The notes under the pieces are model-generated. The model did not search any database. It had not been told where the DNA came from and was given only the letters and a program-made list of their open reading frames with translations. Shown piece after piece: positions 28,830 to 39,367 of a DNA stretch of 64,000 bases. Both the position numbers and the translations under genes were made by a program. Positions within the stretch are counted from its first letter, which is position 1, and every line of letters begins with the position of its first letter. This stretch comes from Candidatus Endonucleibacter bathymodioli (GTDB lineage Bacteria > Pseudomonadota > Gammaproteobacteria > Pseudomonadales > Endozoicomonadaceae): assembly GCA_030674915.1 (NCBI GenBank), contig JASXSV010000010.1, positions 62,001-126,000 of the forward strand, written 5' to 3'.

Positions 28830-29672
28830 TCAGTTTGCCTTGTTACGCTTCAACCATGCAATATCATCGATATTCATGCCTCCGCTCATAATATTGTATT
28901 TGTAACCATAATAGATAAACCATGAACCCAAAATTACCATTGGTAATGATAAAATCTGCCCCATAGTTAGCCAGTCGAAGGCAAGATAGCCTAGGTGAGC
29001 ATCAGGCTCACGGAAAAATTCAACAACTATTCTAACCAGCCCATAAACAAGTAAAAACAGGCCTGAAATAGCCATTCTAGGTCTCGGTCGCGAAGAGAAC
29101 CACCACAACACAATAAAAAGCACTACTCCTTCTAAAGCAAACTGATAAAGTTGTGATGGGTGACGAGCAATCTGATCTGGGTCTCTTGGAAAAACCATAG
29201 CCCAGGATACATCCGTTGCTCTACCCCAAAGTTCTCCGCCAATAAAGTTTCCTATCCTGCCAGCACCAAGACCAACAGGAACTAATGGGGCAATAAAATC
29301 GACTGTCTGAGAAAATGATTTATCCAGTTTACGGCTACAGACAGCCATCGCCAAAATGACACCCAACAAACCACCATGAAATGACATCCCCCCCTCCCAA
29401 ATACGGAACAACCAAAAGGGGTGCAGTATAAAATAATCAAAATTGTAAAAAATGACATAACCAAAGCGACCACCGAGGATAACACCTATAGCCCCATAAA
29501 AAATAAGATCACTTACGTATTCCTGCTTCCACAAACCATTTGAGTTTTTCGCCCGAATACTAGCAAGCCACCAGGCACCGGCAAATCCAGTCACATACAT
29601 GAGCCCGTACCAATGAATTTTCACAAATCCGAAACTGATAGCAACAGGATCAATACTAGTATAAGCAACCAC
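28830..29672 (-). CDS. lgt: Prolipoprotein diacylglyceryl transferase
   Basis: Lgt adds diacylglycerol to the lipobox Cys of prolipoproteins in the inner membrane. It is 280 residues with about seven hydrophobic segments. The family signature [14 protein letters not shown] is intact, preceded by the HGGLLGVI segment. The early IHWYGLMY and the RHPSQLYQ motif are also present. It stands upstream of thyA on the minus strand. A candidate substrate is the lipoprotein at 39.5 kb. Confidence 0.95.
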   Translation of the reverse strand: MVAYTSIDPVAISFGFVKIHWYGLMYVTGFAGAWWLASIRAKNSNGLWKQEYVSDLIFYGAIGVILGGRFGYVIFYNFDYFILHPFWLFRIWEGGMSFHGGLLGVILAMAVCSRKLDKSFSQTVDFIAPLVPVGLGAGRIGNFIGGELWGRATDVSWAMVFPRDPDQIARHPSQLYQFALEGVVLFIVLWWFSSRPRPRMAISGLFLLVYGLVRIVVEFFREPDAHLGYLAFDWLTMGQILSLPMVILGSWFIYYGYKYNIMSGGMNIDDIAWLKRNKAN

Positions 29673-29744
29673 AATACCACTCCAAAGAGTTGATAGAAAA
29701 TACCTGACTTTGTCTTATTCCTCAGTGGAAGGCAACTACCACCT

Positions 29745-30539
29745 CTAAGGAAAACTCTGCAACAAAAGCTGAACACCAACCAAAAAAAGAAAAACAGAAA
29801 AAAACTTTTGTAACTTATCAACTGAAAATCTATGGGCCAGATGCGCACCGATACTGGCAAAAAACACACTGGTAAGAATAATACCGAAAAATCCGGGCCA
29901 ATAAACAAAACCTGTTGACCACTCTGGCAACGATGGATGGCCCATACCCATAATAATATTGACCAAAGAATCAGTCACAGCAATAGGTAAACTGCAGGCT
30001 GCTGAAGTCCCTACAGCTCGTCTGATACCCACATTAGCTCGACAAAGAAGAGGAACACTCAAGCTACCTCCGCCAATGCCAAGCATGCTGGAAACCCAAC
30101 CAATAACCGTACCTGCAACGGCAAGAACTGCTTTGTTCATATGCTTATCGGAGCCAACTGATTTCCAGCCAAACCACATTCTTATAGAAATTAACATAGA
30201 AAATAAGCCAAAAGCAGACTGTAATGTCTCACCTTTAAGGCTAACCCCAGTAACTACACCAAAAGCAGCCCCCAATAAAGTACCAGGTGCTAGATATATA
30301 AAAATAGGCCACAATACAGCACCTTTCTTGTGATGTATTCTGATTGATCCGATTGAAGTAACAACAATTGTTGCCAATGAAGTACCCACGGCAAGGTGGG
30401 TCATAATATCTGGCGATACTCCTTGCAGCTCAAAGTTGAAAATCAGTATAGGGACAACAACCAACCCACCACCAACACCAAAAAGTCCAGCCAAAGTCCC
30501 AGCCAAAACTCCAAGTAAAACGTAAAGAACAAAACTCAT
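29745..30539 (-). CDS. TauE/SafE-family (TSUP) membrane permease
   Basis: A 264-residue integral membrane protein of the TSUP family (sulfite or organosulfur export, substrate not predictable). The two internal repeats each carry the glycine motif, LFGVGGGLVVVPIL near residue 20 and MLGIGGGSLSVPLL near 155. There are about eight hydrophobic segments. The ATG at 30539 (MSFVLYVLLGVLAG) is chosen over one seven codons upstream. It is 72 bp upstream of lgt on the same strand and may be cotranscribed with lgt-thyA. Confidence 0.85.
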   Translation of the reverse strand: MSFVLYVLLGVLAGTLAGLFGVGGGLVVVPILIFNFELQGVSPDIMTHLAVGTSLATIVVTSIGSIRIHHKKGAVLWPIFIYLAPGTLLGAAFGVVTGVSLKGETLQSAFGLFSMLISIRMWFGWKSVGSDKHMNKAVLAVAGTVIGWVSSMLGIGGGSLSVPLLCRANVGIRRAVGTSAACSLPIAVTDSLVNIIMGMGHPSLPEWSTGFVYWPGFFGIILTSVFFASIGAHLAHRFSVDKLQKFFSVFLFLVGVQLLLQSFP

Positions 30540-30567
30540 TTCAACACCGATTAACAGCAACTTTGGC

Positions 30568-30683
30568 TATACTCGTACCATTGAAGGCATGAACTATAGA
30601 TAAGCGAGTGAAACTCTCATGAGTCTACGAGTAGTTGGTAATGAGGGCAATCAACAATCTCACACCTCTAAGGGTAACGGATA
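30568..30683. repeat. DR1 repeat, long form
   Basis: CTATACTCGTACCATTGAAGG, GATAAGCGAGTGAAACTCTC, ATGAGTCTACGAGTAGTTGG and CTCTAAGGGTAACGGATATA show both arms. The remainder of the 30540-30991 gap holds no gene I can recognise. Confidence 0.85.
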
Positions 30684-30991
30684 TATCTCACTCTAATTCC
30701 TTAACCATGCTTTTAAACGTACAATGGATGGGGCTCAAAATCTGGAATATACACAAGGCGATAAAAACATCAGCACACATTCCATTCAGACACGCTATGC
30801 AATATAGCCGGCAAGTATGACTGGCATTATATCAGAACATATGCATAATTAACTGGCGACACACCACACACCAAGAAATATGCCATGAATAACTTGTTTA
30901 CACTGAACATTGTCTACCTCTATCTCCCTGCAAAGGCTATTTTAAAGATTTTTCTCGACTGAAATATCTCCTACACTGAATTGATTTTTTT

Positions 30992-31873
30992 ATGAACCAA
31001 CGTTTTGCTTACCAATGCGGACTTGTCCTGTTTAAAATCCTGAATCGCTGTCCCCCACCATTTTTGAATTTATTGGCTAAAATAGGAGGGGGTATCATTG
31101 ATCAATTACATGGACATATCGCCAGAGCGGCACTGAAATTAGCTTTGCACAAAGCAGACGACAGCTCTATAAACATTATCGCAAAGAAAGCGGCTTATAA
31201 TAGTGCTAAGTATATTTTAGCACCATCACAACTAGATAAAATACCCTACAAACTACACGACTCAGATATTGTAATAGAAGCTCTAAAGCTGGAGCGTGGT
31301 GCTATTATTGTTTCTCTGCACGTAGGACCTCCAGACCTTGGAACCTATGCTCTCACCAAAGAAGACATCTCTGTATCTACAGTAATCGGGGCAGGTAACC
31401 AAAAGCCGTGGATAAACTGGCTAGCAAAGGACATCATGCACAAAGCAGGGATCCCTTTTATTCAGCGAGGTAACCCTATAGATGCGCTGAAAACATTACG
31501 AAATAATAAAGCCCTAATCCTACATATTGACATGCGATCAAGGGAAGCACCCGTTACCTTTTTTGGCGAACAAACAACAGCTCCCGTCAGCGCTATCAAT
31601 CTTTCGTTAATGACTGGAGCGCCACTGCTGTTTCACTACTGCACCCTGAAAGAACAAGTCTGGAACCTACATTTCGAATCATTCCACCCGACCCATTACC
31701 CAGATAAGAAAGAAACTGTGAATACAAACCTGCAAGCCCTTATTCACAGAATAGAAGACGTCATTAAAAAAGCTCCAGAGCTCTGGATCTGGCACTACGA
31801 TAGATTTAAACTCAGAAAAAAAATCACAAGGAAATCCTCCTTTTTTGATGCATTTAAACTCACGAAAAGATAA
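30992..31873 (+). CDS. LpxL/HtrB-like lysophospholipid acyltransferase
   Basis: A 293-residue member of the lipid A late-acyltransferase (LPLAT) family. The HX4D catalytic motif is HVGPPDLG near residue 110. It is followed by the acyl-acceptor blocks GIPFIQRGNP, ALILHIDMRSREAPVTFFGE and PVSAINLSLMTGAPLL. An N-terminal hydrophobic stretch anchors it. It lacks the classic long C-terminal arm of E. coli LpxL (about 306 residues) but is near full length. No ribosome-binding site is obvious before the ATG. It may add a secondary acyl chain to lipid A or act on another lysolipid; sequence alone does not decide. Confidence 0.75.
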   Translation: MNQRFAYQCGLVLFKILNRCPPPFLNLLAKIGGGIIDQLHGHIARAALKLALHKADDSSINIIAKKAAYNSAKYILAPSQLDKIPYKLHDSDIVIEALKLERGAIIVSLHVGPPDLGTYALTKEDISVSTVIGAGNQKPWINWLAKDIMHKAGIPFIQRGNPIDALKTLRNNKALILHIDMRSREAPVTFFGEQTTAPVSAINLSLMTGAPLLFHYCTLKEQVWNLHFESFHPTHYPDKKETVNTNLQALIHRIEDVIKKAPELWIWHYDRFKLRKKITRKSSFFDAFKLTKR

Positions 31874-32288
31874 CTGCGCTAGTCATCTAAGGCATAAGGA
31901 CTCCCCCAAAACACCATCAGCATACAACTATTCCACAGTATACTGCTATGCCACAGTGCGCAAAGTGAGCCGCATACCCATACCACAACCAATAAATTAA
32001 ATAAAAATAGTCGTTTATCTAAATCGCCATAACCCTTGCAACCACTGGCATATTTCCATTTGCATAGCACAAAAAAATAGATATATAAAACTTTTTCTAT
32101 GGACTTTTCTCTCTCATCACTTTATAACGTACCCATGCGCACCAACTAATTAAACATACAGATACGTTGCTGATTGTAACTTTATTTTGTGCAAAATCAG
32201 CATGAAAACGTCTGTCACGAATAGCTTTGGACAGTCAAAAAAAAGCAACACCCCTAAACAGTAACAATCCAAGCGGGGAGAATAAACT
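31874..32288. other. Upstream region of prkA, no gene recognised
   Basis: A short minus-strand frame (31879-32070) has no recognisable motif. The stretch probably carries the promoter of prkA; GGGGAG sits 8 bases before its ATG. I cannot assign a specific sigma-factor site. Confidence 0.4.
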
Positions 32289-34211
32289 ATGTCAGTATTT
32301 TCGCAGTTTCAAAAAAGGTATGAGTCAGTCCAACAGGAAGAAATAAGCCTTCAGGATTATCTCAGCCTTTGCAAGAAGGATCCTAGTGCATATGCCAATG
32401 CTGCAGAGCGCATGCTACTAGCCATTGGTGAACCTGAGGTTATAGATACCGCAAATGACTCTCGCCTCAGTCGTATCTTCTCCAACAAACTGATTAAGTG
32501 CTACCCTACTTTTGCAGATTTTTATGGAATGGAAGAGGCCATTGAGCAAATCGTATCTTACTTTAAACACGCGGCTCAAGGGCTGGAAGAGAAGAAACAA
32601 ATTCTATACCTGCTAGGTCCAGTTGGTGGTGGGAAATCTTCTCTTGCAGAAAAACTCAAACATTTAATAGAAAAAATACCTTTCTACGCCATTAAAGGAT
32701 CACCTGTTTTCGAATCTCCGTTAGGCCTATTTAACCCTGACGAAGATGCAAGTATATTGGAACAGGAGTATGGCATTCCTACTCCTTACCTCAAATATAT
32801 AATGTCACCATGGGCAGTTAAGCGCCTTCATGAATTTGGCGGTGACATCACTAAATTCCGTGTAGTAAAACTTTTCCCAAGTCGTTTAAACCAAGTAGCT
32901 GTCGCAAAAACAGAACCTGGTGATGAAAACAATCAAGATATCTCTAGTTTGGTAGGAAAGGTAGATATACGTCAATTGGAAGAGTTCTCTCAAGATGATC
33001 CAGATGCCTACAGCTTTTCTGGTGCGCTGTGTCGAGCCAATCAGGGGCTAATGGAGTTCGTTGAGATGTTTAAAGCTCCTGTCAAGGTTTTGCACCCCCT
33101 ATTGACCGCCACTCAAGAAGGAAACTACAACAGTACAGAAGGTCTTGGTGCCATTCCCTTTGAAGGTATTATTTTGGCTCACTCTAATGAATCAGAATGG
33201 CAAACATTCAGGAATAACAAGACCAATGAAGCCTTTATTGACCGAGTAAATATTGTAAAAGTACCATATTGCACACGGGTCAGTGAAGAAATGAAAATAT
33301 ATGAAAAACTACTTGAACATAGCTCTCTAAGTAACGCACCATGCGCCCCAGATACCTTAAAAATGCTGGCTCAATTCTCTGTGCTATCACGTATCAAGGA
33401 ACCAGAGAACTCTTCTGCCTATTCCAAAATGAAAGTATACGACGGAGAGAATTTAAAAGACACTGATCCAAATGCCAAACCATTGCAAGAATATAAAGAT
33501 TTTGGTGGTGTTGACGAGGGTATGAATGGTCTTTCAACGCGATTTTCATTCAAAATACTTTCAAAAGTCTTCAACTTTGACCCAACCGAAGTAGCAGCTA
33601 ATCCAGTGCACCTTATGTATGTGCTAGAGCAGCAGATAGAGCAGCAACAATATCAGGAAGAAATACAAGAGCGATATTTGCGTTTTATCAAAGAGTACCT
33701 TACCCCTAAGTATGTTGAATTCCTTGGCAAGGAAATCCAAACCGCATATTTGGAGTCCTATTCTGAGTACGGGCAAAATATTTTTGACCGCTATATCACT
33801 TATGCGGATTTCTGGATTCAAGATCAGGAATTTCGTGACCCAGACACAGGCCATATACTTGACCGCTCTGCTCTGAATGACGAGCTGGAAAAAATTGAAA
33901 AACCTGCCGGCATTGCCAACCCCAAAGACTTCAGAAATGAAGTGGTGAACTTTGTACTACGAGCTAAAGCTAACCATAATGGCAAAAATCCAAGCTGGTC
34001 ATGCTATGAAAAAATGAGATCAGTAATTGAGAAAAAAATGTTCTCTAATACTGAAGACCTGCTTCCAGTTATTTCTTTTAATCCTAAAGGATCTCAAGAC
34101 GACCAAAAGAAACATAAGGACTTTGTCGCTCGTATGGTTGAACACGGATATACAGAAAAACAGGTTCGCTTGCTTTCCGAGTGGTATATCCGCGTTCGCA
34201 AATCACAATAA
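32289..34211 (+). CDS. prkA: PrkA-type serine protein kinase/AAA protein (YeaG)
   Basis: A 640-residue PrkA family protein, first described as a serine kinase. It consists of an AAA ATPase domain and a C-terminal PrkA domain. Walker A is LLGPVGGGKSSLAEKL at about residues 107-121. The block VDIRQLEEFSQDDPDAYSFSGALCRANQGLMEFVEMFK is highly conserved (residues 222-259), and EGIILAHSNESEW follows. The family's stress and starvation role (yeaG-yeaH in enterobacteria) is established knowledge. It is followed by yeaH and spoVR in the standard order, but a DR1 copy and 330 bp separate it from yeaH. Confidence 0.95.
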   Translation: MSVFSQFQKRYESVQQEEISLQDYLSLCKKDPSAYANAAERMLLAIGEPEVIDTANDSRLSRIFSNKLIKCYPTFADFYGMEEAIEQIVSYFKHAAQGLEEKKQILYLLGPVGGGKSSLAEKLKHLIEKIPFYAIKGSPVFESPLGLFNPDEDASILEQEYGIPTPYLKYIMSPWAVKRLHEFGGDITKFRVVKLFPSRLNQVAVAKTEPGDENNQDISSLVGKVDIRQLEEFSQDDPDAYSFSGALCRANQGLMEFVEMFKAPVKVLHPLLTATQEGNYNSTEGLGAIPFEGIILAHSNESEWQTFRNNKTNEAFIDRVNIVKVPYCTRVSEEMKIYEKLLEHSSLSNAPCAPDTLKMLAQFSVLSRIKEPENSSAYSKMKVYDGENLKDTDPNAKPLQEYKDFGGVDEGMNGLSTRFSFKILSKVFNFDPTEVAANPVHLMYVLEQQIEQQQYQEEIQERYLRFIKEYLTPKYVEFLGKEIQTAYLESYSEYGQNIFDRYITYADFWIQDQEFRDPDTGHILDRSALNDELEKIEKPAGIANPKDFRNEVVNFVLRAKANHNGKNPSWSCYEKMRSVIEKKMFSNTEDLLPVISFNPKGSQDDQKKHKDFVARMVEHGYTEKQVRLLSEWYIRVRKSQ

Positions 34212-34244
34212 TAAAGGATATTCTTGGGATTCTGGCTTGACTCA

Positions 34245-34350
34245 CATACCAGTTACCAATGAAAGTGTGGATAGGTGAAAAGGAGCGAACTCTCATGCGC
34301 CTATAAGTAGTAGAGGACTGTGGTGAATAACCTAACAGTTTTTCAAAGGG
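34245..34350. repeat. DR1 repeat, long form, between prkA and yeaH
   Basis: CATACCAGTTACCAATGAAAG, ATGCGCCTATAAGTAGTAG and GTGAATAACCTAACAG keep DR1 order, with a worn right end. It sits inside a normally compact operon. Confidence 0.75.
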
Positions 34351-34543
34351 TATGAGTATTATAAGGAGCAGCGGCCTGAAAAAGAATCAACACAATGTCT
34401 CTTTCAGGCTGTTACCTCATAAAAAGATGCTAAATAGATTCGTCTTAATACGTCGAAGCATTTGGGATCAACAAAGACAGAAGCACATTTTACCAGTATT
34501 AACGGCCATCCATTGCAAATACGCAATTTCCGGAGAGCGTCCT

Positions 34544-35830
34544 ATGAGTGTAGTTATTGATCGGCGCCTCAACTCAAAGAAAAAAAGCACTGTCAATAGG
34601 CATCGTTTTTTGAGGCGTTACCACAGCTTTGTCGAAGAGGCTGTCCAGGAAACCGTCGACAACCGTTCAATTACTGATATTGACAACGGAAGCATCGTGC
34701 ATATACCAAAAAAGAGCCTCTCAGAGCCTTTTTTTCATTTCGGGGAGGGAGGACATCACACTCACATTCATCCCGGCAATAAAGAGTTTATTTCCGGTGA
34801 CCGAATCCAAAGACCACTCGGTGGGAATGGCCAAAATGACGACGGCTCTAGTGACAGAAGTTCTGACGTTGATGAGTTTGTTTTTCAAATTAATCGGGAT
34901 GAGTTTCTTGAATATTTTTTTAATGACCTAGAGCTACCAAACTTAGCCAGTAAAGAACTCAAAAACAATACTAAATTTAAACTGAAACACGCTGGCTTTA
35001 CCACTGCAGGATCACCTGACCAGCTGAATGTAATCCGCTCTCTGAGAGCATCACACGCTCGTAGAATAGCTATTTCTGGCAAAGAAAGAAAGAAAGTTCG
35101 GGCACTCAAACGCGAACTAATAGCAATGGAAGTTGATCCTAGCGAACCCAGTCAGCATCGCAAAAACACCATACGTACGGAAATAAAGACATTAAATGTC
35201 AAGCTCAGGAAACTGCCATTTATGGCTGAATTAGACCTCAAGTACAACAACCTGATTTGGGCTCCTCAGTCTTCAGACCATGCGGTTATGTTTTGTGTAA
35301 TGGATGCTTCAAGCTCCATGACTCGCGGAATAAAAGACATTGCTAAACGTTTTTTCTTAGTGCTTTATCTCTTCCTAAAGCGCAACTATGAGGCCGTAGA
35401 AATTGTATTCATCAGACACCATAGTGAAGCACGAGAATGTAACGAACATGATTTTTTCTATGCGCGCGAAACTGGAGGAACAGTAGTTTCTACTGCTCTG
35501 AAATTAACCGACGAGGTTATTAAAAAACGTTATCCTACAAACGAGTGGAATATCTACGTCGCACAGGCATCAGATGGAGATAACTGGGAATCAGACTCTA
35601 GTGTGTGCCGAGAAATCATTAGCAATAAAATCTTACCATTGACTCAATACTACTCATACGTTGAAATTACTGACCAGAAACACCAAAATCTATGGCACGA
35701 ATATAAGGCAATAGAGAAGGACAATCCAGGTAATTTTGCCATGCAGCAAATCAGACACCATAGCGATATATACCCCGTATTCCGTCGTTTATTCGAGAAA
35801 AAGGAGGCTCAGAATGCCTACAAAGCGTAA
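34544..35830 (+). CDS. yeaH: YeaH/YhbH family protein (DUF444) with VWA-like fold
   Basis: A 428-residue DUF444 protein that functions with PrkA/YeaG in nitrogen or carbon starvation responses. The N-terminus IDRRLNSKKKSTVNRHRFLRRY is the typical basic start. FHFGEGGHHTHIHPGNKEFISGD lies near residue 65. A von Willebrand A-like domain follows with the metal-site motif MDASSSM near residue 250. The frame is open 192 bp upstream, but GGAG before the ATG at 34544 and homology fix the start. The 3' end overlaps spoVR by 17 bp. Confidence 0.92.
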   Translation: MSVVIDRRLNSKKKSTVNRHRFLRRYHSFVEEAVQETVDNRSITDIDNGSIVHIPKKSLSEPFFHFGEGGHHTHIHPGNKEFISGDRIQRPLGGNGQNDDGSSDRSSDVDEFVFQINRDEFLEYFFNDLELPNLASKELKNNTKFKLKHAGFTTAGSPDQLNVIRSLRASHARRIAISGKERKKVRALKRELIAMEVDPSEPSQHRKNTIRTEIKTLNVKLRKLPFMAELDLKYNNLIWAPQSSDHAVMFCVMDASSSMTRGIKDIAKRFFLVLYLFLKRNYEAVEIVFIRHHSEARECNEHDFFYARETGGTVVSTALKLTDEVIKKRYPTNEWNIYVAQASDGDNWESDSSVCREIISNKILPLTQYYSYVEITDQKHQNLWHEYKAIEKDNPGNFAMQQIRHHSDIYPVFRRLFEKKEAQNAYKA

Positions 35831-37340
35831 ACTTTTATCAACAGATTCTGAGTGGACATTTGCCCTAATCCAAAAATACGATAAGGAAATTTCACGACTG
35901 GCAAAACGCTTTAAACTGGACACCTACCCTAACCAAATAGAGGTTATCAGCTCAGAGCAAATGCTGGATGCTTATGCGTCAGTGGGAATGCCTCTGATGT
36001 ATAATCACTGGAGCTATGGGAAACAATTTTTGCAAAATCAACAAAGTTATCAGCGTGGTCGCATGGGATTGGCATATGAGATAGTCATTAACTCAAATCC
36101 CTGTATCTCCTACCTCATGGAAGAAAACACCATGCCTATGCAGGCGTTGGTTATTGCCCATGCCTGCTACGGTCATAATTCATTTTTCAAAGGCAACTAC
36201 CTATTTAAAGCATGGACCGATGCCGACTCAATTATTGACTACCTGTTATTTGCCAAGCATTACATCTCCGAGTGTGAAGAAAAGCACGGTATTGATGCCG
36301 TTGAAGAGCTCCTAGACGCCTGCCATGCTTTGATGAATCAAGGCGTCAATCGTTATCAACGACCTCGCCCTATCTCCACAGAAGAAGAAAAGGCAAGAAT
36401 CAAAGAAAGGGAAGAGTATATCCAGAAAAACCTCAACGATTTATGGCGAACGATTCCCTCCAAGACGCAGGAAAAAGAATCGCAAATGAAGAAATTTCCG
36501 GAACATCCTGAAGAAAATATCCTTTATTTTCTGGAAAAAAACGCTCCTTTATTGGAAACGTGGCAACGTGAACTTATTAGAATTGTCCGCAAGGTTGCTC
36601 AATACTTTTACCCTCAACGTCAAACTCAGGTCATGAATGAAGGCTGGGCCTCCTTCTGGCATTACCATCTATGCCACGAACTTTATAACGAAGGACTGGT
36701 TACAGAGGGCTTTATTATGGAATTTCTGCACTCTCACTCCAGTGTTGTCTTCCAGCCAGACTTTGACGACCAGCGCTATAGCGGTATCAACCCATATACC
36801 CTTGGCTTTAACATGTTTCAAGATATTAGAAGAATGTGTGAAAACCCAACGAAGGAAGATAAATACTGGTTCCCAGACATAGCTGGAAGTGATTGGCTGG
36901 AAACAGTGCACTTTGCTATGAGAAACTTCAAGGATGAGAGTTTTATCCTGCAATACCTTTCTCCAAAGGTAATGCGAGACATGCATCTTTTCTGTATTAA
37001 TGACGACGAAGAAAACTCTTACCTTGAAGTAAATGCCATTCATAACGAAATTGGCTACCGCTCACTAAGAGAATCCCTTTCTGCTCAGTATAATCTTGGC
37101 AACAGGGAACCTAACATACAGATCTACAGTGTTAACATACGAGGAGATAGGTCACTTATGCTAAGGCACTACATGCATCAGAAGCGCCCGCTGGAATCTA
37201 AAAACACTCAGGAAATCATCAAACATATTCACAGACTCTGGCATTTTGATGTCAAGCTCGAATCCGTAGATACCGACGAATCAGTAAAAACTATTTATGA
37301 TTTGCCAACGCCGGAAAAGGTTGCTGCAACAATCCCGTAA
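35814..37340 (+). CDS. spoVR: SpoVR family protein
   Basis: A 508-residue SpoVR/YcgB protein. The family is conserved next to prkA and yeaH in many proteobacteria and linked to stress or spore-cortex functions; its biochemistry is unknown. Characteristic blocks are MYNHWSYGKQF near residue 60, AYEIVINSNPCISYLMEEN, ALVIAHACYGHNSFFKGN and VMNEGWASFWHYHLCHEL. The His and Glu residues in these suggest a metal site. The start is fixed by AGGAGG seven bases before ATG and by overlap with yeaH, indicating translational coupling. Confidence 0.94.
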   Translation: MPTKRKLLSTDSEWTFALIQKYDKEISRLAKRFKLDTYPNQIEVISSEQMLDAYASVGMPLMYNHWSYGKQFLQNQQSYQRGRMGLAYEIVINSNPCISYLMEENTMPMQALVIAHACYGHNSFFKGNYLFKAWTDADSIIDYLLFAKHYISECEEKHGIDAVEELLDACHALMNQGVNRYQRPRPISTEEEKARIKEREEYIQKNLNDLWRTIPSKTQEKESQMKKFPEHPEENILYFLEKNAPLLETWQRELIRIVRKVAQYFYPQRQTQVMNEGWASFWHYHLCHELYNEGLVTEGFIMEFLHSHSSVVFQPDFDDQRYSGINPYTLGFNMFQDIRRMCENPTKEDKYWFPDIAGSDWLETVHFAMRNFKDESFILQYLSPKVMRDMHLFCINDDEENSYLEVNAIHNEIGYRSLRESLSAQYNLGNREPNIQIYSVNIRGDRSLMLRHYMHQKRPLESKNTQEIIKHIHRLWHFDVKLESVDTDESVKTIYDLPTPEKVAATIP

Positions 37341-37380
37341 AATGATTGAAATAAACACATTATGACAAGATAGCGCTAAC

Positions 37381-37465
37381 TATACCCGTTACCATTGACG
37401 GTGTGAGTAGGCGACAAACAAGCGGAACACATGAGCCTACTAAGGAGGCTTAGCTCGTTTGCCAT
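37381..37465. repeat. DR1 repeat, long form, right arm lost
   Basis: TATACCCGTTACCATTGACG, GTGTGAGTAGGCGACAAAC and ATGAGCCTACTAAGGAGG give the best-preserved left terminus in the window. The copy ends short of the ligB start. Confidence 0.85.
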
Positions 37466-37528
37466 CTACCAATAGTGCCCAGGGGAGTGGATGTAAACAA
37501 AGCAACTATCGGAACTAATAGATACAGA

Positions 37529-39250
37529 ATGAGAGTATTATTTTTATGGTTACTACCCGCAATAACCCTGGGGATTCAATGCCCAGAATGGCGAGACACC
37601 GACGTAAAAAAGAGACTCACAGAACTAAAATCGGAAATAAGGCACCACGATGACCTATACTTCAATCAGCACAGAACACAGATTTCTGACACCGAGTACG
37701 ATCAACTAAAAGCATATCTGATAGATTTACAGCGATGTTTTCCCCTCCATCAGTCAGACCTTTTATTCCACCAACACCTCAAAGGGAAAATTGAGCAGCA
37801 TCAAGCCCATATGGGCAGCCTCGATAAAGCGACTACAGAAAAAAAAATAAAAGTTTTTTTGACCAAAGCAAATAATAAAACAATTTTACTGCAGCCAAAA
37901 ATTGATGGCATTGCCATCGAACTGGTTTATAACAAAGGGAAATTGGAATCCAGTTCAACTAGAGGAGACGGCAAGCGCGGCCAGAACATCATCCAGCAAG
38001 CATACATGATATCTGCAATTCCCAAAGAAATACCTATTAAAGAGCAGGTAATCCTTCACGGAGAACTATTTGCAAGGATCGATAAAATGGATAGCGAAAT
38101 CCAAGGCTATGGCTCAGCACGTCATTTTGTTTCTGGTCATATTAATCGTGGTGAAACAGATAAATATGCCATGACCATGCTTGACTTTTTTCCATGGCGC
38201 TGGGTTAATACGCCATATCTTTCAGACCAACAAAGCATCTCAGCCCTCGCAACAGCGGGATTCAAGATTACTGCATCATACACCCACAGGGTTATCTCTT
38301 TCGGAGATATTGAAAAGCTAAGAAATTACTATCTACATCCATCAAAACCTCTCCCTTTCTTGTTAGACGGCATCGTCATCAAGTTGGATGATATTGGAAT
38401 TAGAAAAGAATGGGGAGAAACTCAATCCACTATTCGCTGGGCACTGGCCTGGAAATTTCCAGCACAGACTGCAATAAGCAAAGTTGTTGATATTACATTT
38501 TCGATCGGTCGACTAGGTAGAGTCACCCCTGTTCTTAAGATAGAAAAAGTTCATATACGTAATCAGTCTATATCGTCAGTTTCTTTGGGCAGTATTAATA
38601 CCCTTCACAAAAAAAGCATCTCCATTGGAGATCACATTATGATCCAGCTTCAGGGACAGGCAACCCCAGTATTTAATCGTGTGCTTACCCACGGCACAGG
38701 GCATCCTACACCATCGTTTCCAGATACTAATGCTTATAACAGCTTTAGCTGCCTCACTCTAAACCCTCAATGTGAAAAACAATTTCTGTCTCGACTACTC
38801 TGGCTCACAGGAAAGAATGGCCTAAATTTACCACACCTTCGCAAACCCATCCTCACAAAACTGGTAACCATGAAAAAAATCAACTCTCTTGCGGATCTTT
38901 TTGAGCTCCGCAATGATGACTTACACCATGCAGGATTGACTCCACTAAAAGCAAAACAGTTACAAATAGCACTAAATATAGCAAGTCAGTTACCATTTCA
39001 GCAGCGTCTACGAGCTATTAGCCTGCCAGGCATTGGTCGTAAGCGTATTGCCCTTCTTGCTCAATATTATTCGAACTTCAACATGTTACAAAATTCGTCG
39101 GTAAAAACCTTGGCAAAAACCATCAATAGCTCAGAACCTTTGGCCAACACCCTGTTAAAAACCATGAAACTGCCCGAAGTTAGCCTGCTGATATCCAAAC
39201 TTTCGAAATCAGGCAACCACAATAAAAACGATAACAATAGAATTGATTGA
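37529..39250 (+). CDS. ligB: LigB-type NAD-dependent DNA ligase
   Basis: A 573-residue ligase of the LigB subgroup. The adenylated Lys is in LLQPKIDGIAIELVYN, followed by SSTRGDGKRGQN, LHGELFARI and WALAWKFP. Like E. coli LigB it begins with a secretion-like hydrophobic segment (MRVLFLWLLPAITLGIQCPEW), and has no BRCT domain and no full four-Cys zinc finger. Helix-hairpin-helix sequence (ISLPGIGRKRIALLAQ) remains. LigB is usually accessory to LigA. The start at 37529 begins with the hydrophobic segment; a GTG at 37475 would add 18 residues without homology. Its function in the cell remains unclear in the family. Confidence 0.85.
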   Translation: MRVLFLWLLPAITLGIQCPEWRDTDVKKRLTELKSEIRHHDDLYFNQHRTQISDTEYDQLKAYLIDLQRCFPLHQSDLLFHQHLKGKIEQHQAHMGSLDKATTEKKIKVFLTKANNKTILLQPKIDGIAIELVYNKGKLESSSTRGDGKRGQNIIQQAYMISAIPKEIPIKEQVILHGELFARIDKMDSEIQGYGSARHFVSGHINRGETDKYAMTMLDFFPWRWVNTPYLSDQQSISALATAGFKITASYTHRVISFGDIEKLRNYYLHPSKPLPFLLDGIVIKLDDIGIRKEWGETQSTIRWALAWKFPAQTAISKVVDITFSIGRLGRVTPVLKIEKVHIRNQSISSVSLGSINTLHKKSISIGDHIMIQLQGQATPVFNRVLTHGTGHPTPSFPDTNAYNSFSCLTLNPQCEKQFLSRLLWLTGKNGLNLPHLRKPILTKLVTMKKINSLADLFELRNDDLHHAGLTPLKAKQLQIALNIASQLPFQQRLRAISLPGIGRKRIALLAQYYSNFNMLQNSSVKTLAKTINSSEPLANTLLKTMKLPEVSLLISKLSKSGNHNKNDNNRID

Positions 39251-39367
39251 AGCTGCCAGATACACATCAATAAACATTGAAAATGAGAAAAACAAAATTG
39301 TAAATATTCATAGATGACCAGCACAGGCGCATAGACCCAAGTCATACAGATATGAGCATTCTACGTA

